From Knoellia sp. p5-6-4 (GTDB lineage Bacteria; Actinomycetota; Actinomycetes; Actinomycetales; Dermatophilaceae), in contig NZ_JARGZF010000002.1 in NCBI RefSeq assembly GCF_029222705.1, positions 1,054,001 through 1,118,000 of the forward strand: a DNA stretch of 64,000 nt, in the 5' to 3' direction. The notes under the pieces were generated by a model. It had not been told where the DNA came from. It saw nothing but the letters and a program-made list of their open reading frames with translations, and ran no database searches. This document shows, in pieces, positions 1 to 10,064 of the stretch (the stretch's first letter is position 1; each line of letters starts with the position of its first letter). A program made the position numbers and the translations under genes.

Positions 1-307
1 CGATCGCGGCCATCGAGTCGCGCGCCGACGGCTCGGTCATCAGCTGGTCCCCGGGCAGCGCGGGCAGCTGCTCTCGCACGGCGTCGGCGTGGGCCGCGCC
101 CGTCACGACCACGACCCGGTCACCCACCAGCGGCTCGAGGCGGTCCCAGGTGCCCTGCAGCAGCGAGCGGCCGGCGCCGGTGAGGTCGTGCAGGAACTTC
201 GGGGACGCCGCGCGCGAGAGCGGCCACAGGCGGGTGCCCGCCCCTCCTGCGGGGATCACCGCCCAGAAGCGGTCGAGGGAGGCGGGGACGTGGGCTGCGC
301 CGGACAT
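1..307 (-). CDS. manC: Mannose-1-phosphate guanylyltransferase, N-terminal part (cut by window edge)
   Basis: The minus strand from the ATG at 307 reads about 102 residues without a stop and runs off the left edge. Residues 15-30 read WAVIPAGGAGTRLWPL, the nucleotide-binding signature of GDP-mannose pyrophosphorylases, followed by SRAASPKFL. The enzyme joins mannose-1-phosphate and GTP to make GDP-mannose for glycans and mannosylated lipids in the cytoplasm. It is divergent from sdhC, with about 208 bp between them. The catalytic remainder lies outside the window, so only the family can be called; other hexose-1-phosphate nucleotidyltransferases are less likely because of the RLWPLSR stretch. 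Confidence 0.85.
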   Translation of the reverse strand, partial: MSGAAHVPASLDRFWAVIPAGGAGTRLWPLSRAASPKFLHDLTGAGRSLLQGTWDRLEPLVGDRVVVVTGAAHADAVREQLPALPGDQLMTEPSARDSMAAI

Positions 308-427
308 GCGCCGAACGCTAGGGCACGCCGGCCGGGGACCCAAGCTCCCCGCGCACGGCATACCGGCGGGTAACCCGATCTGTCTCCTTTCTCACAGGAC
401 CCGCCGAGCACTCGCACCTTTCCGACA

Positions 428-433
428 GATAAT
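428..433 (+). promoter_or_regulatory. Possible -10 element of the sdh operon
   Basis: GATAAT, one base from TATAAT, stands about 80 bp before sdhC in a gap that is AT-richer than its surroundings. No good -35 hexamer is visible at 16-18 bp upstream, so this is a weak call. The rest of the 308-515 gap shows one CGGCATAC octamer and nothing else I recognise. Confidence 0.3.
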
Positions 434-515
434 CTGGCCGACGAACTACGGCCGCCGTCGTCCAGCTACGGACGCTTGCCGCCGCCATCACTCTTCGGCT
501 TGAAAGGGACGCGCA

Positions 516-893
516 GTGGCCCAGTCAGCTACCGGGACGCTCTACCGCGGACGCGAGGGCATGTGGTCGTGGGTGGCCCACCGGATCAGCGGTGTGCTCA
601 TCTTCCTCTTCCTCTTCGCGCACGTGCTCGACACCGCGCTCGTGCGGGTCTCCCCCGAGGCCTACAACGACATCATGGAGACCTACAAGAACCCGATCGT
701 GGGTCTCGGCGAGGCCGGCCTCGTCGCAGCGGTGATCTTCCACGCGCTCAACGGCCTGCGGATCGTGGCGGTGGACTTCTGGTCCAGGGGCCCGCGCGTC
801 CAGCGCCAGATGTTCTGGGCCGTGGTCATCGGTTTCGTCGTGCTCTTCGCGCCCTTCGCGATCCGGCACCTGAGCATCGTCTTCTCGCACTGA
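516..893 (+). CDS. sdhC: Succinate dehydrogenase cytochrome b556 subunit
   Basis: A 125-residue membrane protein that anchors the succinate dehydrogenase head and carries haem b; electrons pass here from succinate to quinone. Three hydrophobic helices are visible, roughly residues 18-42, 63-85 and 98-118. The segment WSWVAHRISGVLIFLFLFAHV (helix I with the SxxHRxSG-type motif) is typical of SdhC. The GTG start follows a GAAAGGG ribosome binding site 7 bases upstream. sdhD begins 11 bp downstream, giving a sdhC-D-A-B operon. Confidence 0.93.
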   Translation: MAQSATGTLYRGREGMWSWVAHRISGVLIFLFLFAHVLDTALVRVSPEAYNDIMETYKNPIVGLGEAGLVAAVIFHALNGLRIVAVDFWSRGPRVQRQMFWAVVIGFVVLFAPFAIRHLSIVFSH

Positions 894-904
894 AAGGGCA
901 GCTG

Positions 905-1357
905 ATGACTGCAACCACGAGCGAGCCCACCGCCCTCCCCGCGCAGAAGTCGCGCTACGCCCGACGGTCCAAGGGCCGCGGCAACTTCGAGCTCTGGTCC
1001 TGGGTGTTCATGCGCGGGTCCGGCGTCCTGCTGCTGTTCCTCGTCTTCGGCCACCTGTTCGTCAACCTGATGCTGGGCGAGGGCATCAACCAGATCGACT
1101 TCGCCTTCGTCGCCGGCAAGTGGTCCAACCCGTTCTGGCAGACCTGGGACATGCTGATGCTCTGGCTCGCCGAGCTGCACGGCTTCAACGGCGTCCGGAC
1201 GATCATCAACGACTACGCGGAGAAGAACAGCACCCGCATGGTGCTCAAGACGCTGCTCGTGCTGAGCGCCCTGGTCGTGCTCGTGCTCGGCACCCTGGTG
1301 ATCTTCACCTTCGACCCGTGCATCGACCCCGCCTCCACCCTCGAGCAGTGCAAGTAA
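905..1357 (+). CDS. sdhD: Succinate dehydrogenase hydrophobic membrane anchor subunit
   Basis: A 150-residue protein, the second membrane anchor of complex II. After a hydrophilic N-terminus of about 35 residues come three hydrophobic stretches (about 40-60, 83-105, 115-138). The pattern WVFMRGSGVLLLFLVFGHLFV with a conserved His and the later ELHGFNGVRTIINDY match the haem and quinone region of actinobacterial SdhD. The ATG at 905 is preceded by AAAGGG; the frame is open further upstream, but that stretch overlaps sdhC in another frame and is a shadow. Confidence 0.92.
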   Translation: MTATTSEPTALPAQKSRYARRSKGRGNFELWSWVFMRGSGVLLLFLVFGHLFVNLMLGEGINQIDFAFVAGKWSNPFWQTWDMLMLWLAELHGFNGVRTIINDYAEKNSTRMVLKTLLVLSALVVLVLGTLVIFTFDPCIDPASTLEQCK

Positions 1358-1370
1358 GGAACGGACACTG

Positions 1371-3146
1371 ATGCAGACGCACAAGTACGACGTCGTCATC
1401 GTGGGCGCCGGCGGCGCCGGCATGCGCGCCGCGCTGGAGTCCTCCAAGCGCACCCGCACCGCGGTGCTCACCAAGCTCTACCCCACCCGGTCCCACACCG
1501 GCGCGGCCCAGGGCGGCATGTGCGCCGCCCTCGCCAACGTCGAGGAGGACAACTGGGAGTGGCACACCTTCGACACCGTCAAGGGCGGCGACTACCTCGT
1601 CGACCAGGACGCTGCCGAGATCATGTGCCGCGAGGCGATCGACGCGGTCATCGACCTCGAGAAGATGGGCCTGCCGTTCAACCGCACCCCCGAGGGCAGG
1701 ATCGACCAGCGCCGCTTCGGCGGGCACACCCGCAACCACGGCGAGGCAGCGGTGCGCCGCTCGTGCTTCGCCGCGGACCGCACCGGCCACATGATCCTGC
1801 AGACGCTCTACCAGAACTGCATCAAGCAGGGCGTGGAGTTCTACAACGAGTTCTACGTGCTCGACCTGCTCATGAGCGAGGGCCCGGACGGCGTGCAGCG
1901 CACCGCGGGCGTCGTCGCCTACGAGCTGGCGACCGGCGAGATCCACGTCTTCCAGGCCAAGTCCGTCGTGTTCGCCACCGGCGGCACGGGCAAGGTCTTC
2001 AAGACCACCTCCAACGCGCACACCCTCACCGGTGACGGCATGGGCGTGGTGTTCCGTCGCGGCATCCCGCTCGAGGACATGGAGTTCTTCCAGTTCCACC
2101 CGACCGGCCTGGCCAGCCTGGGCATCCTCCTGTCGGAGGCCGCCCGCGGCGAGGGCGGCATCCTGCGCAACGCCGACGGCGAACGCTTCATGGAGCGCTA
2201 CGCCCCCACCATCAAGGACCTCGCGCCGCGCGACATCGTCGCCCGCTCGATGGCCAACGAGGTGCGCGAGGGCCGCGGCGCCGGGCCGAACAAGGACTAC
2301 GTCCTGCTCGACCTGACCCACCTCGAGCCGGCCCACATCGACGCCAAGCTGCCGGACATCACCGAGTTCGCCCGCACCTATCTCGGTGTCGAGCCCTACA
2401 CGGAGCCGGTGCCGGTCTACCCGACGGCGCACTACGCCATGGGCGGCGTGCCGACCAACGTCGAGACCGAGGTGCTGCGCAACAACACCGACGTCGTCCC
2501 CGGCCTGTATGCCGCCGGCGAGGTCGCCTGCGTGTCCGTGCACGGCTCGAACCGCCTGGGCACCAACAGCCTGCTCGACATCAACGTCTTCGGCCGCCGT
2601 GCCGGCATTGCCGCCGCGGACTACGCGGTGGGCGCGGACTGGGTCGACCTGCCCGAGCAGGCCGACGCCCTGGTCGTGGGCATGGTGGAGTCGATCCGCG
2701 GCCGGGCCACCGGAGAGCGGGTCGCCGACCTGCGTCGCGAGCTGCAGGAGACCATGGACCGCAACGTCCAGGTGTTCCGCACCGAGGCCTCGATGAAGGA
2801 GGCGCTCGGCGTCATCGACGAGCTCAAGGAGCGGTACGCCAACGTCGTGGTCCAGGACAAGGGCCGGCGCTACAACACCGACCTCCTCGAGGCCATCGAG
2901 CTCGGCTTCCTGATCGAGCTGGCCGAGGTCATCACGCTCGGCGCCCTGGCCCGCAAGGAGTCCCGTGGCGGCCACTTCCGCGAGGACTATGAGGCGCGCG
3001 ACGACGTGAACTTCATGCGCCACACGATGGCCTACCGAGCCCCTGTCACCGACGTCGAGTCCGGTCCGCGGTTCGCAGACGAGGTCCGCCTCGACTACAA
3101 GCCGGTGACCGTGACCCGCTACCAGCCGATGGAGCGCAAGTACTGA
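1371..3146 (+). CDS. sdhA: Succinate dehydrogenase flavoprotein subunit
   Basis: A 591-residue catalytic subunit that oxidises succinate to fumarate on the inner face of the membrane. The N-terminus holds the FAD dinucleotide motif VVIVGAGGAGMRAAL, and RSHTGAAQGG contains His42, the residue that covalently binds FAD in this family. The substrate and active-site part includes HPTGL near residue 243 and HYAMGGVPTN near 354. The length is normal. Its stop codon overlaps the sdhB start (TGATG), which implies translational coupling. Confidence 0.97.
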   Translation: MQTHKYDVVIVGAGGAGMRAALESSKRTRTAVLTKLYPTRSHTGAAQGGMCAALANVEEDNWEWHTFDTVKGGDYLVDQDAAEIMCREAIDAVIDLEKMGLPFNRTPEGRIDQRRFGGHTRNHGEAAVRRSCFAADRTGHMILQTLYQNCIKQGVEFYNEFYVLDLLMSEGPDGVQRTAGVVAYELATGEIHVFQAKSVVFATGGTGKVFKTTSNAHTLTGDGMGVVFRRGIPLEDMEFFQFHPTGLASLGILLSEAARGEGGILRNADGERFMERYAPTIKDLAPRDIVARSMANEVREGRGAGPNKDYVLLDLTHLEPAHIDAKLPDITEFARTYLGVEPYTEPVPVYPTAHYAMGGVPTNVETEVLRNNTDVVPGLYAAGEVACVSVHGSNRLGTNSLLDINVFGRRAGIAAADYAVGADWVDLPEQADALVVGMVESIRGRATGERVADLRRELQETMDRNVQVFRTEASMKEALGVIDELKERYANVVVQDKGRRYNTDLLEAIELGFLIELAEVITLGALARKESRGGHFREDYEARDDVNFMRHTMAYRAPVTDVESGPRFADEVRLDYKPVTVTRYQPMERKY

Positions 3147-3904
3147 TGACCGCCACTGTGGAAGAGAAGACCGAGGCGAAGGCGGGGGCCGTCCCGAGCT
3201 TCACCGTGACGCTCCGCATCGAGCGCTACGACCCCGAGGTCGACAGCGCCCCGCACTTCGAGAACTACACGGTCACCGCACACGCCACCGACCGCGTGCT
3301 CGACGCACTGCACCAGATCAAGTGGGACCAGGACGGCTCGCTCAGCTTCCGCCGCTCCTGCGCGCACGGCATCTGCGGCAGCGACGCCATGCGGATCAAC
3401 GGCAGGAACCGGCTCGCCTGCAAGACGCTCATCAAGGACGTCAACCCGGACAAGCCGATCACCGTCGAGCCGATCAAGGGCCTTCCCGTCGAGAAGGACC
3501 TCATCGTCGACATGGAGCCGTTCTTCCAGGCCTACCGCGACGTGATGCCGTTCCTCATCACCACCGGCAACGAGCCCACCCGCGAGCGGATCCAGAGCCA
3601 GGAGGACCGCGAGCGCTTCGACGACACCACCAAGTGCATCCTGTGCGCCGCGTGCACCACCAGCTGCCCGGTCTTCTGGAACGACGGCCAGTACTTCGGC
3701 CCGCAGGCCATCGTCGGCGCGCACCGCTTCATCTTCGACAGCCGCGACGAGGGCGCCGCCCAGCGCCTCGAGATCCTCAACGACAAGGAGGGCGTGTGGC
3801 GCTGCCGCACCACCTTCAACTGCACCGAGGCCTGCCCTCGCGGCATCGAGGTCACGAAGGCGATCCAAGAGGTCAAGCGCGCCCTGCTGACCAACAAGTT
3901 CTAG
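3146..3904 (+). CDS. sdhB: Succinate dehydrogenase iron-sulfur subunit
   Basis: A 252-residue subunit that carries electrons from SdhA to the membrane. The [2Fe-2S] ligands appear in CAHGICGSDA and a later RLAC. The [4Fe-4S] and [3Fe-4S] clusters are marked by CILCAACTTSCPVFW and CRTTFNCTEACPRGIE. This fits the normal arrangement of ferredoxin-like N-terminal and bacterial ferredoxin-like C-terminal domains. It is the last complex II gene; only 5 bp separate it from a cell-wall carboxypeptidase gene. Confidence 0.97.
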   Translation: MTATVEEKTEAKAGAVPSFTVTLRIERYDPEVDSAPHFENYTVTAHATDRVLDALHQIKWDQDGSLSFRRSCAHGICGSDAMRINGRNRLACKTLIKDVNPDKPITVEPIKGLPVEKDLIVDMEPFFQAYRDVMPFLITTGNEPTRERIQSQEDRERFDDTTKCILCAACTTSCPVFWNDGQYFGPQAIVGAHRFIFDSRDEGAAQRLEILNDKEGVWRCRTTFNCTEACPRGIEVTKAIQEVKRALLTNKF

Positions 3905-3909
3905 CGGGC

Positions 3910-5157
3910 GTGCGACGCACCCTCTGCGCCGCCGCCGCCGGTCTCGTGCTGGCAGTCGGCGGCGGCGTCGTCTCCCCGGCGACCTCGCCCGCCGTCGCGG
4001 CACCGAAGCCGAAGCCGAGCACGCCCACGCTGCCGGTCCCGAAGGCCACGGTCGACCCGCGGCTGTCCATAGGTGGCGAGCGGCTGGCCTCCATGGGCAC
4101 CGTCGTCGACCTCCCCCGGGGCGTCCCCGCCCCCCCGAAGCTGAAGAACGTCTCCTGGGTGCTCGCCGACATGGACTCGGGTGAGGTCATCGCCGCGAAG
4201 GCCGCCCATGCGCGCCTGCTGCCGGCGAGCACGCTGAAGGCGCTCACGGCACTGACGCTGATCCCCCGGGTCGAGCCCGACCGCGCGTACCGGGCCACGG
4301 CCGAGGACGCGAACGCCGACGGCACCCGGGTGGGGATCCTGCCCGGCCAGACCTACACGGGACGGCAGCTCTTCAGCGCCCTGCTGATGTCGTCGGGCAA
4401 CGACGCGGCGTACGCGCTCGCCCGGGCCGGCGGTGGCATGGACGCCACCCTGGGTGCCATGAACGAGCAGGCCCGCCACCTCGGGGCACACGACACCGTG
4501 GCCGGCGACCCCTCCGGACTCGACGCGCCCGGCCAGAGCTCGAGCGCCTACGACCTGGCCCTCATCGGGCGCGCGGCCATGCAGCTGCCCGACTTCCGCA
4601 CCTACGTCACGACGAAGCAGATGAAGTTCCCCGGCGGCAAGGGCGCGAACGGCAAGCGCGCCACCTTCGTCATCTCCAACCACAACCGGCTGCTCTACAA
4701 CTACGACGGCACCATCGGCATCAAGAACGGCTACACCAACGCGGCGAAGCGCACCTTCATCTCCGCGGTCACCCGGGGCGGGAAGACGTACATCCTCACC
4801 GAGATGTACGGACTCGAGCACAGCTGGCGACCACAGGCGGCGATGTACGACTGGGCCTTCCGCTACGGCGACCTCGCGAGACCCGTCGGCCGGCTCGTCG
4901 AGCCCGGCACCGTGACGACGCCACCCACGCTGCCTGCCGCCACGGCATCCGCAGCGGTGACCCCGACGGCCCCGCCCGCCCCCACGGAGGCCGATCCGGA
5001 CCGCGACGTGGCGGCGGCCTTCCCCGCGAGCCTGGAGAACGGCAGCCTGCCCCCGTGGGTCGGGGTCGCCACTCTGGCTGCCGCCGTGCTCCTCGTGGGC
5101 CTGTTCGCCCTGCGCGGCATCACGCGCAGCAGTGGGACCAGGGGCCGCACCCACTGA
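3910..5157 (+). CDS. D-alanyl-D-alanine carboxypeptidase (peptidase S11), membrane anchored
   Basis: A 415-residue penicillin-binding protein that trims the terminal D-Ala of peptidoglycan peptides outside the cell. A signal peptide is visible at residues 1-32 (hydrophobic, ending AVAAP). The catalytic SxxK is STLK at Ser107 and the second motif SGN is at 162. The third motif reads KNG at 272 instead of the usual KTG. A Pro/Ala/Thr-rich linker leads to a C-terminal helix (about 380-402) and a basic tail, so it is probably held in the membrane. I chose the GTG at 3910 because translation from it gives the signal peptide. It lies 5 bp after sdhB and may be co-transcribed with it. Confidence 0.85.
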   Translation: MRRTLCAAAAGLVLAVGGGVVSPATSPAVAAPKPKPSTPTLPVPKATVDPRLSIGGERLASMGTVVDLPRGVPAPPKLKNVSWVLADMDSGEVIAAKAAHARLLPASTLKALTALTLIPRVEPDRAYRATAEDANADGTRVGILPGQTYTGRQLFSALLMSSGNDAAYALARAGGGMDATLGAMNEQARHLGAHDTVAGDPSGLDAPGQSSSAYDLALIGRAAMQLPDFRTYVTTKQMKFPGGKGANGKRATFVISNHNRLLYNYDGTIGIKNGYTNAAKRTFISAVTRGGKTYILTEMYGLEHSWRPQAAMYDWAFRYGDLARPVGRLVEPGTVTTPPTLPAATASAAVTPTAPPAPTEADPDRDVAAAFPASLENGSLPPWVGVATLAAAVLLVGLFALRGITRSSGTRGRTH

Positions 5158-5198
5158 GCGCGCACCCCGCTGGGGCGCCCTCCGGGGCGGCCCCGAGC

Positions 5199-5714
5199 TC
5201 ACCGTCCCCTGAGGGGGAAGGACTGGACGGGGCGCCAGACCTGGTCTGCACCGTGCTCGTAGAGGTGGAAGGCCTCGACCTCGAAGGTCGCCTCGAAGTC
5301 GGCGAGCTCGGTGAACGCGCGGTCGAGGTTCTCCTCGCTGACGTGGTGCGCCACCGTGACGTGGGGGTGGTAGTAGAACTCGAGGTGCCGCTCCAGCGGG
5401 CCCTGCCGCACCGCACGCTCGAGCACCTCGCACTCGGCGAGCCCGCCGGAGACCTGGACGAACACGACCGGCGAGATGGGGCGGAAGGTTCCCGTGCCCC
5501 TCAGCACCATGGGAAAGGGCCTGCTGATGGCGCTGACTGCCTCGAGGTGCTCGACGGCCGCGGGCATGTCCCTGTTGGCCACGACGGTGGGCCCCAGGAG
5601 CGTCACGTGGGTCGGGATCGAGTCCGCGAGCGGGTCGCCGAACGAGGCACGCTTGGCCTGGAGGAGGTCCCCGTGCGGCGGGGGGATCGCGATGCTGACG
5701 CCGATCGTGGGCAC
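5199..5714 (-). CDS. 2'-5' RNA ligase family protein (2H phosphoesterase)
   Basis: A 171-residue protein with two HxT motifs, THVTLLG near residue 36 and HPHVTVAHH near 122, the paired catalytic histidines of the 2H phosphoesterase superfamily. Members act on 2',3'-cyclic phosphates or 2'-5' linkages in RNA; the real substrate here is unknown. The GTG at 5714 gives the start PTIGVSIAIPPP, a typical first strand, and leaves a 10-bp gap to the trpS stop. It is probably the second gene of a trpS transcript, and it is convergent with the carboxypeptidase gene. Confidence 0.8.
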   Translation of the reverse strand: MPTIGVSIAIPPPHGDLLQAKRASFGDPLADSIPTHVTLLGPTVVANRDMPAAVEHLEAVSAISRPFPMVLRGTGTFRPISPVVFVQVSGGLAECEVLERAVRQGPLERHLEFYYHPHVTVAHHVSEENLDRAFTELADFEATFEVEAFHLYEHGADQVWRPVQSFPLRGR

Positions 5715-5724
5715 GGGCGCGACC

Positions 5725-6747
5725 CTATCGCGCCGCCGGCAGCAGCCCGACGCGGTCGCGCACGCGGTCCATGGTGGCCCGGGCGACCTCGCGGGCCCGG
5801 TCCGCGCCGTCGGCAACCGCGCGGTCGAGCTCGGCCGGGTCGTCGAGCAGCTCGGTCATCCTGGTGCGGAAGGGCGTGATCGCCTCGACGGCGACCTCGG
5901 CGACCTCCTTCTTGAGGTCCCCGTAGCCGTGTCCCTCGAAGCGCCGCTCGAGGTCGGGGATCGACGTGCCCGACAGGACGCTGTGGATCACGAGGAGGTT
6001 GGACACACCGGGCTTGGCCTCCACGTCGTAGCGCACCTCCGCCTCGGTGTCGGTGACCGCCGAGCGGATCTTCTTGGCGGTCCTGGAGGGCTCGTCCATC
6101 ATCCAGATGACGCCGCGGTCGGTGGACCCGGTCTTGCTCATCTTCGACGTCGGGTCCTGCAGGTCCATGATCTTCGCCGACTCCCTGAGGATGTGCGGCT
6201 CGGGCACGACCAGGGTCTCGCCGAAGCGGGTGTTGAACCGCTCAGCGAGGTCGCGGGTGATCTCGAGGTGCTGGCGCTGGTCCTCGCCGACCGGCACCCG
6301 GTCGGCGTCGTACATGAGGATGTCGGCGGCCATGAGCATGGGGTAGGCGAACAGGCCGACGTTGGCGTTCTGCCCCTTGGCGATCTTGTCCTTGAACTGC
6401 GTCATGCGGGCGGCCTCGCCGAACCCGGTGAGGCAGTTCATGACCCAGCCGAGCTCGGCGTGCTCGGTGATGTGGCTCTGGCAGAAGACGGCGGACCGCT
6501 TCGGGTCGACGCCGCCGGCGATGAACTGCGCCGCGGTCACGCGGGTGCGGTGGCGAAGCACCTCCGGCTCGGTCGGCACGGTGAGGGCGTGCAGGTCGGC
6601 CACGAAGTAGTAGGCGTCGAAACCCTCCTGCAGTCCGACCCAGTTCACCAGCGCCCCGATGTAGTTGCCGAGGTGGAGCGAGTCACTGGTCGGCTGCATC
6701 CCCGAGAGGATTCGGGGCAGCCGGGCGGGCGAGGTGGGGGCAGACAT
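5725..6747 (-). CDS. trpS: Tryptophan-tRNA ligase
   Basis: A 340-residue class I aminoacyl-tRNA synthetase that charges tRNA-Trp in the cytoplasm. The HIGH-type motif is [12 protein letters not shown] near residue 20, preceded by SGMQPT. The KMSKS loop reads KMSKTGS near residue 200. The length matches bacterial TrpRS. The ATG at 6747 is preferred; CACAAT stands 7 bases upstream of it, which would suit a leaderless transcript. A second in-frame ATG 9 bases upstream is possible. The 2'-5' RNA ligase-like gene follows closely. Confidence 0.95.
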   Translation of the reverse strand: MSAPTSPARLPRILSGMQPTSDSLHLGNYIGALVNWVGLQEGFDAYYFVADLHALTVPTEPEVLRHRTRVTAAQFIAGGVDPKRSAVFCQSHITEHAELGWVMNCLTGFGEAARMTQFKDKIAKGQNANVGLFAYPMLMAADILMYDADRVPVGEDQRQHLEITRDLAERFNTRFGETLVVPEPHILRESAKIMDLQDPTSKMSKTGSTDRGVIWMMDEPSRTAKKIRSAVTDTEAEVRYDVEAKPGVSNLLVIHSVLSGTSIPDLERRFEGHGYGDLKKEVAEVAVEAITPFRTRMTELLDDPAELDRAVADGADRAREVARATMDRVRDRVGLLPAAR

Positions 6748-6813
6748 GCCCGCCATTGTGTCAGGTGGGGCGGAGCAGCAGGCTCCGGGTCCCCGGCGGG
6801 GAAACGCTCCTCC

Positions 6814-6834
6814 TTGTTGGATTTTGTTGACACG
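6814..6834 (+). promoter_or_regulatory. Possible operator/promoter of the galactose operon
   Basis: TTGTTG occurs twice with a 10-bp period (6814-6819 and 6824-6829), and the second copy runs into TTGACA (6827-6832), a perfect -35 hexamer. Tandem repeats one helical turn apart are the kind of site used by DeoR-family repressors, and the next gene encodes one. No convincing -10 is seen, so this is inference from position and pattern. Confidence 0.4.
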
Positions 6835-6931
6835 TGGTCGAAGATGTCGCACGCTTCGGTTCATGCCCGCGCCTCCCGGAACCACACCACCACGCCCGGC
6901 GTCGTCGCCGCGGTGAGGGAGAGCTGACCCC

Positions 6932-7741
6932 GTGCTCGCCGGCCAGCGCCGCGCCACCATCGTCGCCCTCGTCGCCGAGTCCGGCGCCGTCCGGGTCGCC
7001 GACCTCGTGCAGCAGCTCGGGGTCTCCGACATGACGGTCCGCCGCGACATCGAGCAGCTGGCCCGCGAGGGCCTGGTCGAGCGCGTGCACGGCGGGGCCC
7101 TCGCCGTCGGCGGGCGCCGCAGCGAGGAGCCGGGGTTCACCGCGAAGTCAACAGTGATGACCCGCGAGAAGGAGGCCATCGCCGCCGCGGCCGCCGCGCT
7201 GGTCGAGCCTGGTGCGTCGATCGGCATCTCGGCCGGCACGACCACGTTTGCGTTCGCACGCGCGGTCCGCTCCGTCCCGGACCTGACGGTGGTCACCAAC
7301 TCCATCCCGGTGGCGCAGCTGCTCCACGAGTCGGGCGCTCCCAGCCAGACGGTCGTGCTCACCGGAGGCGTGCGCACGCCGTCCGACGCCCTGGTGGGCC
7401 CCATTGCCATCGGGGCCCTGCGGATGCTGCACGTCGACCGCCTCTTCCTTGGTGTGCATGGCATGGACGCCCGGGCCGGCCTGACCACCCCGAACCTCGT
7501 GGAGGCAGAGACCAACCACGCCATGATCGAGATGGCGCGCCGGCTGTGCGTGCTGGCCGACCACACCAAGTGGGGCACCGTCGGGCTGGGCACCATCACC
7601 GAGCTCACCGAGGTCGACCAGCTCGTCACGGACAGCGGCGTCTCCGAGCGGGCCCGCGCCACCCTGACGGACCTCGTGGGCGAGCTCGTCGTCGCGCCGG
7701 CGCTGCCGGAGGCGGTCGGGACGCAGGGGCGCACGGCATGA
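6932..7741 (+). CDS. DeoR/GlpR-family transcriptional regulator
   Basis: A 269-residue regulator. Residues 1-57 form the DeoR helix-turn-helix ([20 protein letters not shown], then [17 protein letters not shown]). The rest is the sugar-phosphate sensing domain, with [11 protein letters not shown] near 100 and VVLTGGV near 143. The GTG start follows GAGGGAGAG. Its stop overlaps the galT start (ATGA), so it is the first gene of regulator-galT-galK and most likely controls this operon in response to a sugar phosphate. The inducer cannot be read from the sequence. Confidence 0.88.
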   Translation: MLAGQRRATIVALVAESGAVRVADLVQQLGVSDMTVRRDIEQLAREGLVERVHGGALAVGGRRSEEPGFTAKSTVMTREKEAIAAAAAALVEPGASIGISAGTTTFAFARAVRSVPDLTVVTNSIPVAQLLHESGAPSQTVVLTGGVRTPSDALVGPIAIGALRMLHVDRLFLGVHGMDARAGLTTPNLVEAETNHAMIEMARRLCVLADHTKWGTVGLGTITELTEVDQLVTDSGVSERARATLTDLVGELVVAPALPEAVGTQGRTA

Positions 7742-8855
7742 CCCAGACGGCCCCCACGATCCGACGGACCAGCCGACGCCTCGCGGACGGGCGCGAGATC
7801 CTCTACTTCGACGACCGCACCTCGGCACCGCGGACGGCGGAGGACACCCGCGACCTCGGCGGACGCGCGCTGGCCGGCCAGCTGCGCCGTGACCCGCTCA
7901 CCGGCGACTGGGTGGCCGTCGCCGGGCACCGGCTCAACCGCACCTTCCTGCCGCCGGAGAACGAGTGCCCCCTCTGCCCCACCGGCCGCGGGACGGTGCC
8001 CTCGGAGATCCCCGAGTCCGACTACGACGTGGTCGTCTTCGAGAACCGCTTCCCCTCATTCTCCCCACACGCCGAGGAGGGTGCCGCCACGTCACACGGG
8101 CTCCTCGAGCACGTTCCGGCGCACGGGCGGTGTGAAGTGGTCTGCTTCACCAGTGACCACGACGCGAGCTTCTCGTCGCTGCCGGTCTCCCGAGCCCGCA
8201 CGGTGGTCGAGGCCTGGGCCGACCGGACGGCGGAGCTCGGTCGGCAGCCGGCGGTCGAGCACGTCTTCTGCTTCGAGAACCGCGGGCAGGAGATCGGCGT
8301 GACCCTGCACCACCCGCACGGCCAGGTCTACGCCTACCCGTTCGTCCCGGCCCGCACCCAGTCCCTGCTCACTGAGGCGCGCCGTCACCACGACCGCACC
8401 GGCAGACTCCTCGGCGCCGACATCCTCGCCGCGGAGCGCGCCGACGGCTCGCGGATGGTGCTCGAGGGCGAGCACTGGAGCGCCTACGTACCGTATGCCG
8501 CACGCTGGCCGGTCGAGGTGCACCTCGCGCCGCACCGCGACGTCGCCGACCTCGTCGCCCTGAACGGGGAGGAGCGCGACGAGCTCGCGGAGGTCTACCT
8601 CGACCTGCTGCGACGGCTCGATCGCTACTACCCCGGCCCCAACGGCCGGCCTCGCCGCCTGCCGTACATCGCGGGGTGGCACCAGGCGCCCGTGCACGTC
8701 GGGCGTGACGTCTCGCGGCTCCACCTGCAGGTCATGTCGGTGCTGCGCGCGCCCGCCAAGCTCAAGTACCTCGCGGGCTCCGAGTCCGGCGTCGGCGGCT
8801 GGGTCAACGACGTGCCGCCGGAGCGCATCGCGGACCGGCTTCGCGAGGTCGATGC

Positions 8856-8859
<4 letters not shown>
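7738..8859 (+). CDS. galT: Galactose-1-phosphate uridylyltransferase
   Basis: A 373-residue Leloir-pathway enzyme that swaps UMP between UDP-glucose and galactose-1-phosphate. The zinc-binding CPLCP pattern ([11 protein letters not shown]) is near residue 80. The active-site HxHxQ reads [12 protein letters not shown] near 193, where the second His carries the uridylyl group. [10 protein letters not shown] is the nucleotide-binding segment. The ATG overlaps the regulator stop and the galK start overlaps its own stop, so the three genes are translationally coupled. Confidence 0.95.

Positions 8860-10048
<1,189 letters not shown>

Positions 10049-10064
<16 letters not shown>

Noticed and set aside
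1305-3023. Very long open frames opposite real genes (for example 1305-3023 and 18884-21082 on the minus strand).
   Set aside because: They lie fully antisense to sdhA and icd, are composed of Val/Gly/Arg/Leu-rich low-complexity sequence and show no domain. Long shadows are normal at this GC content.
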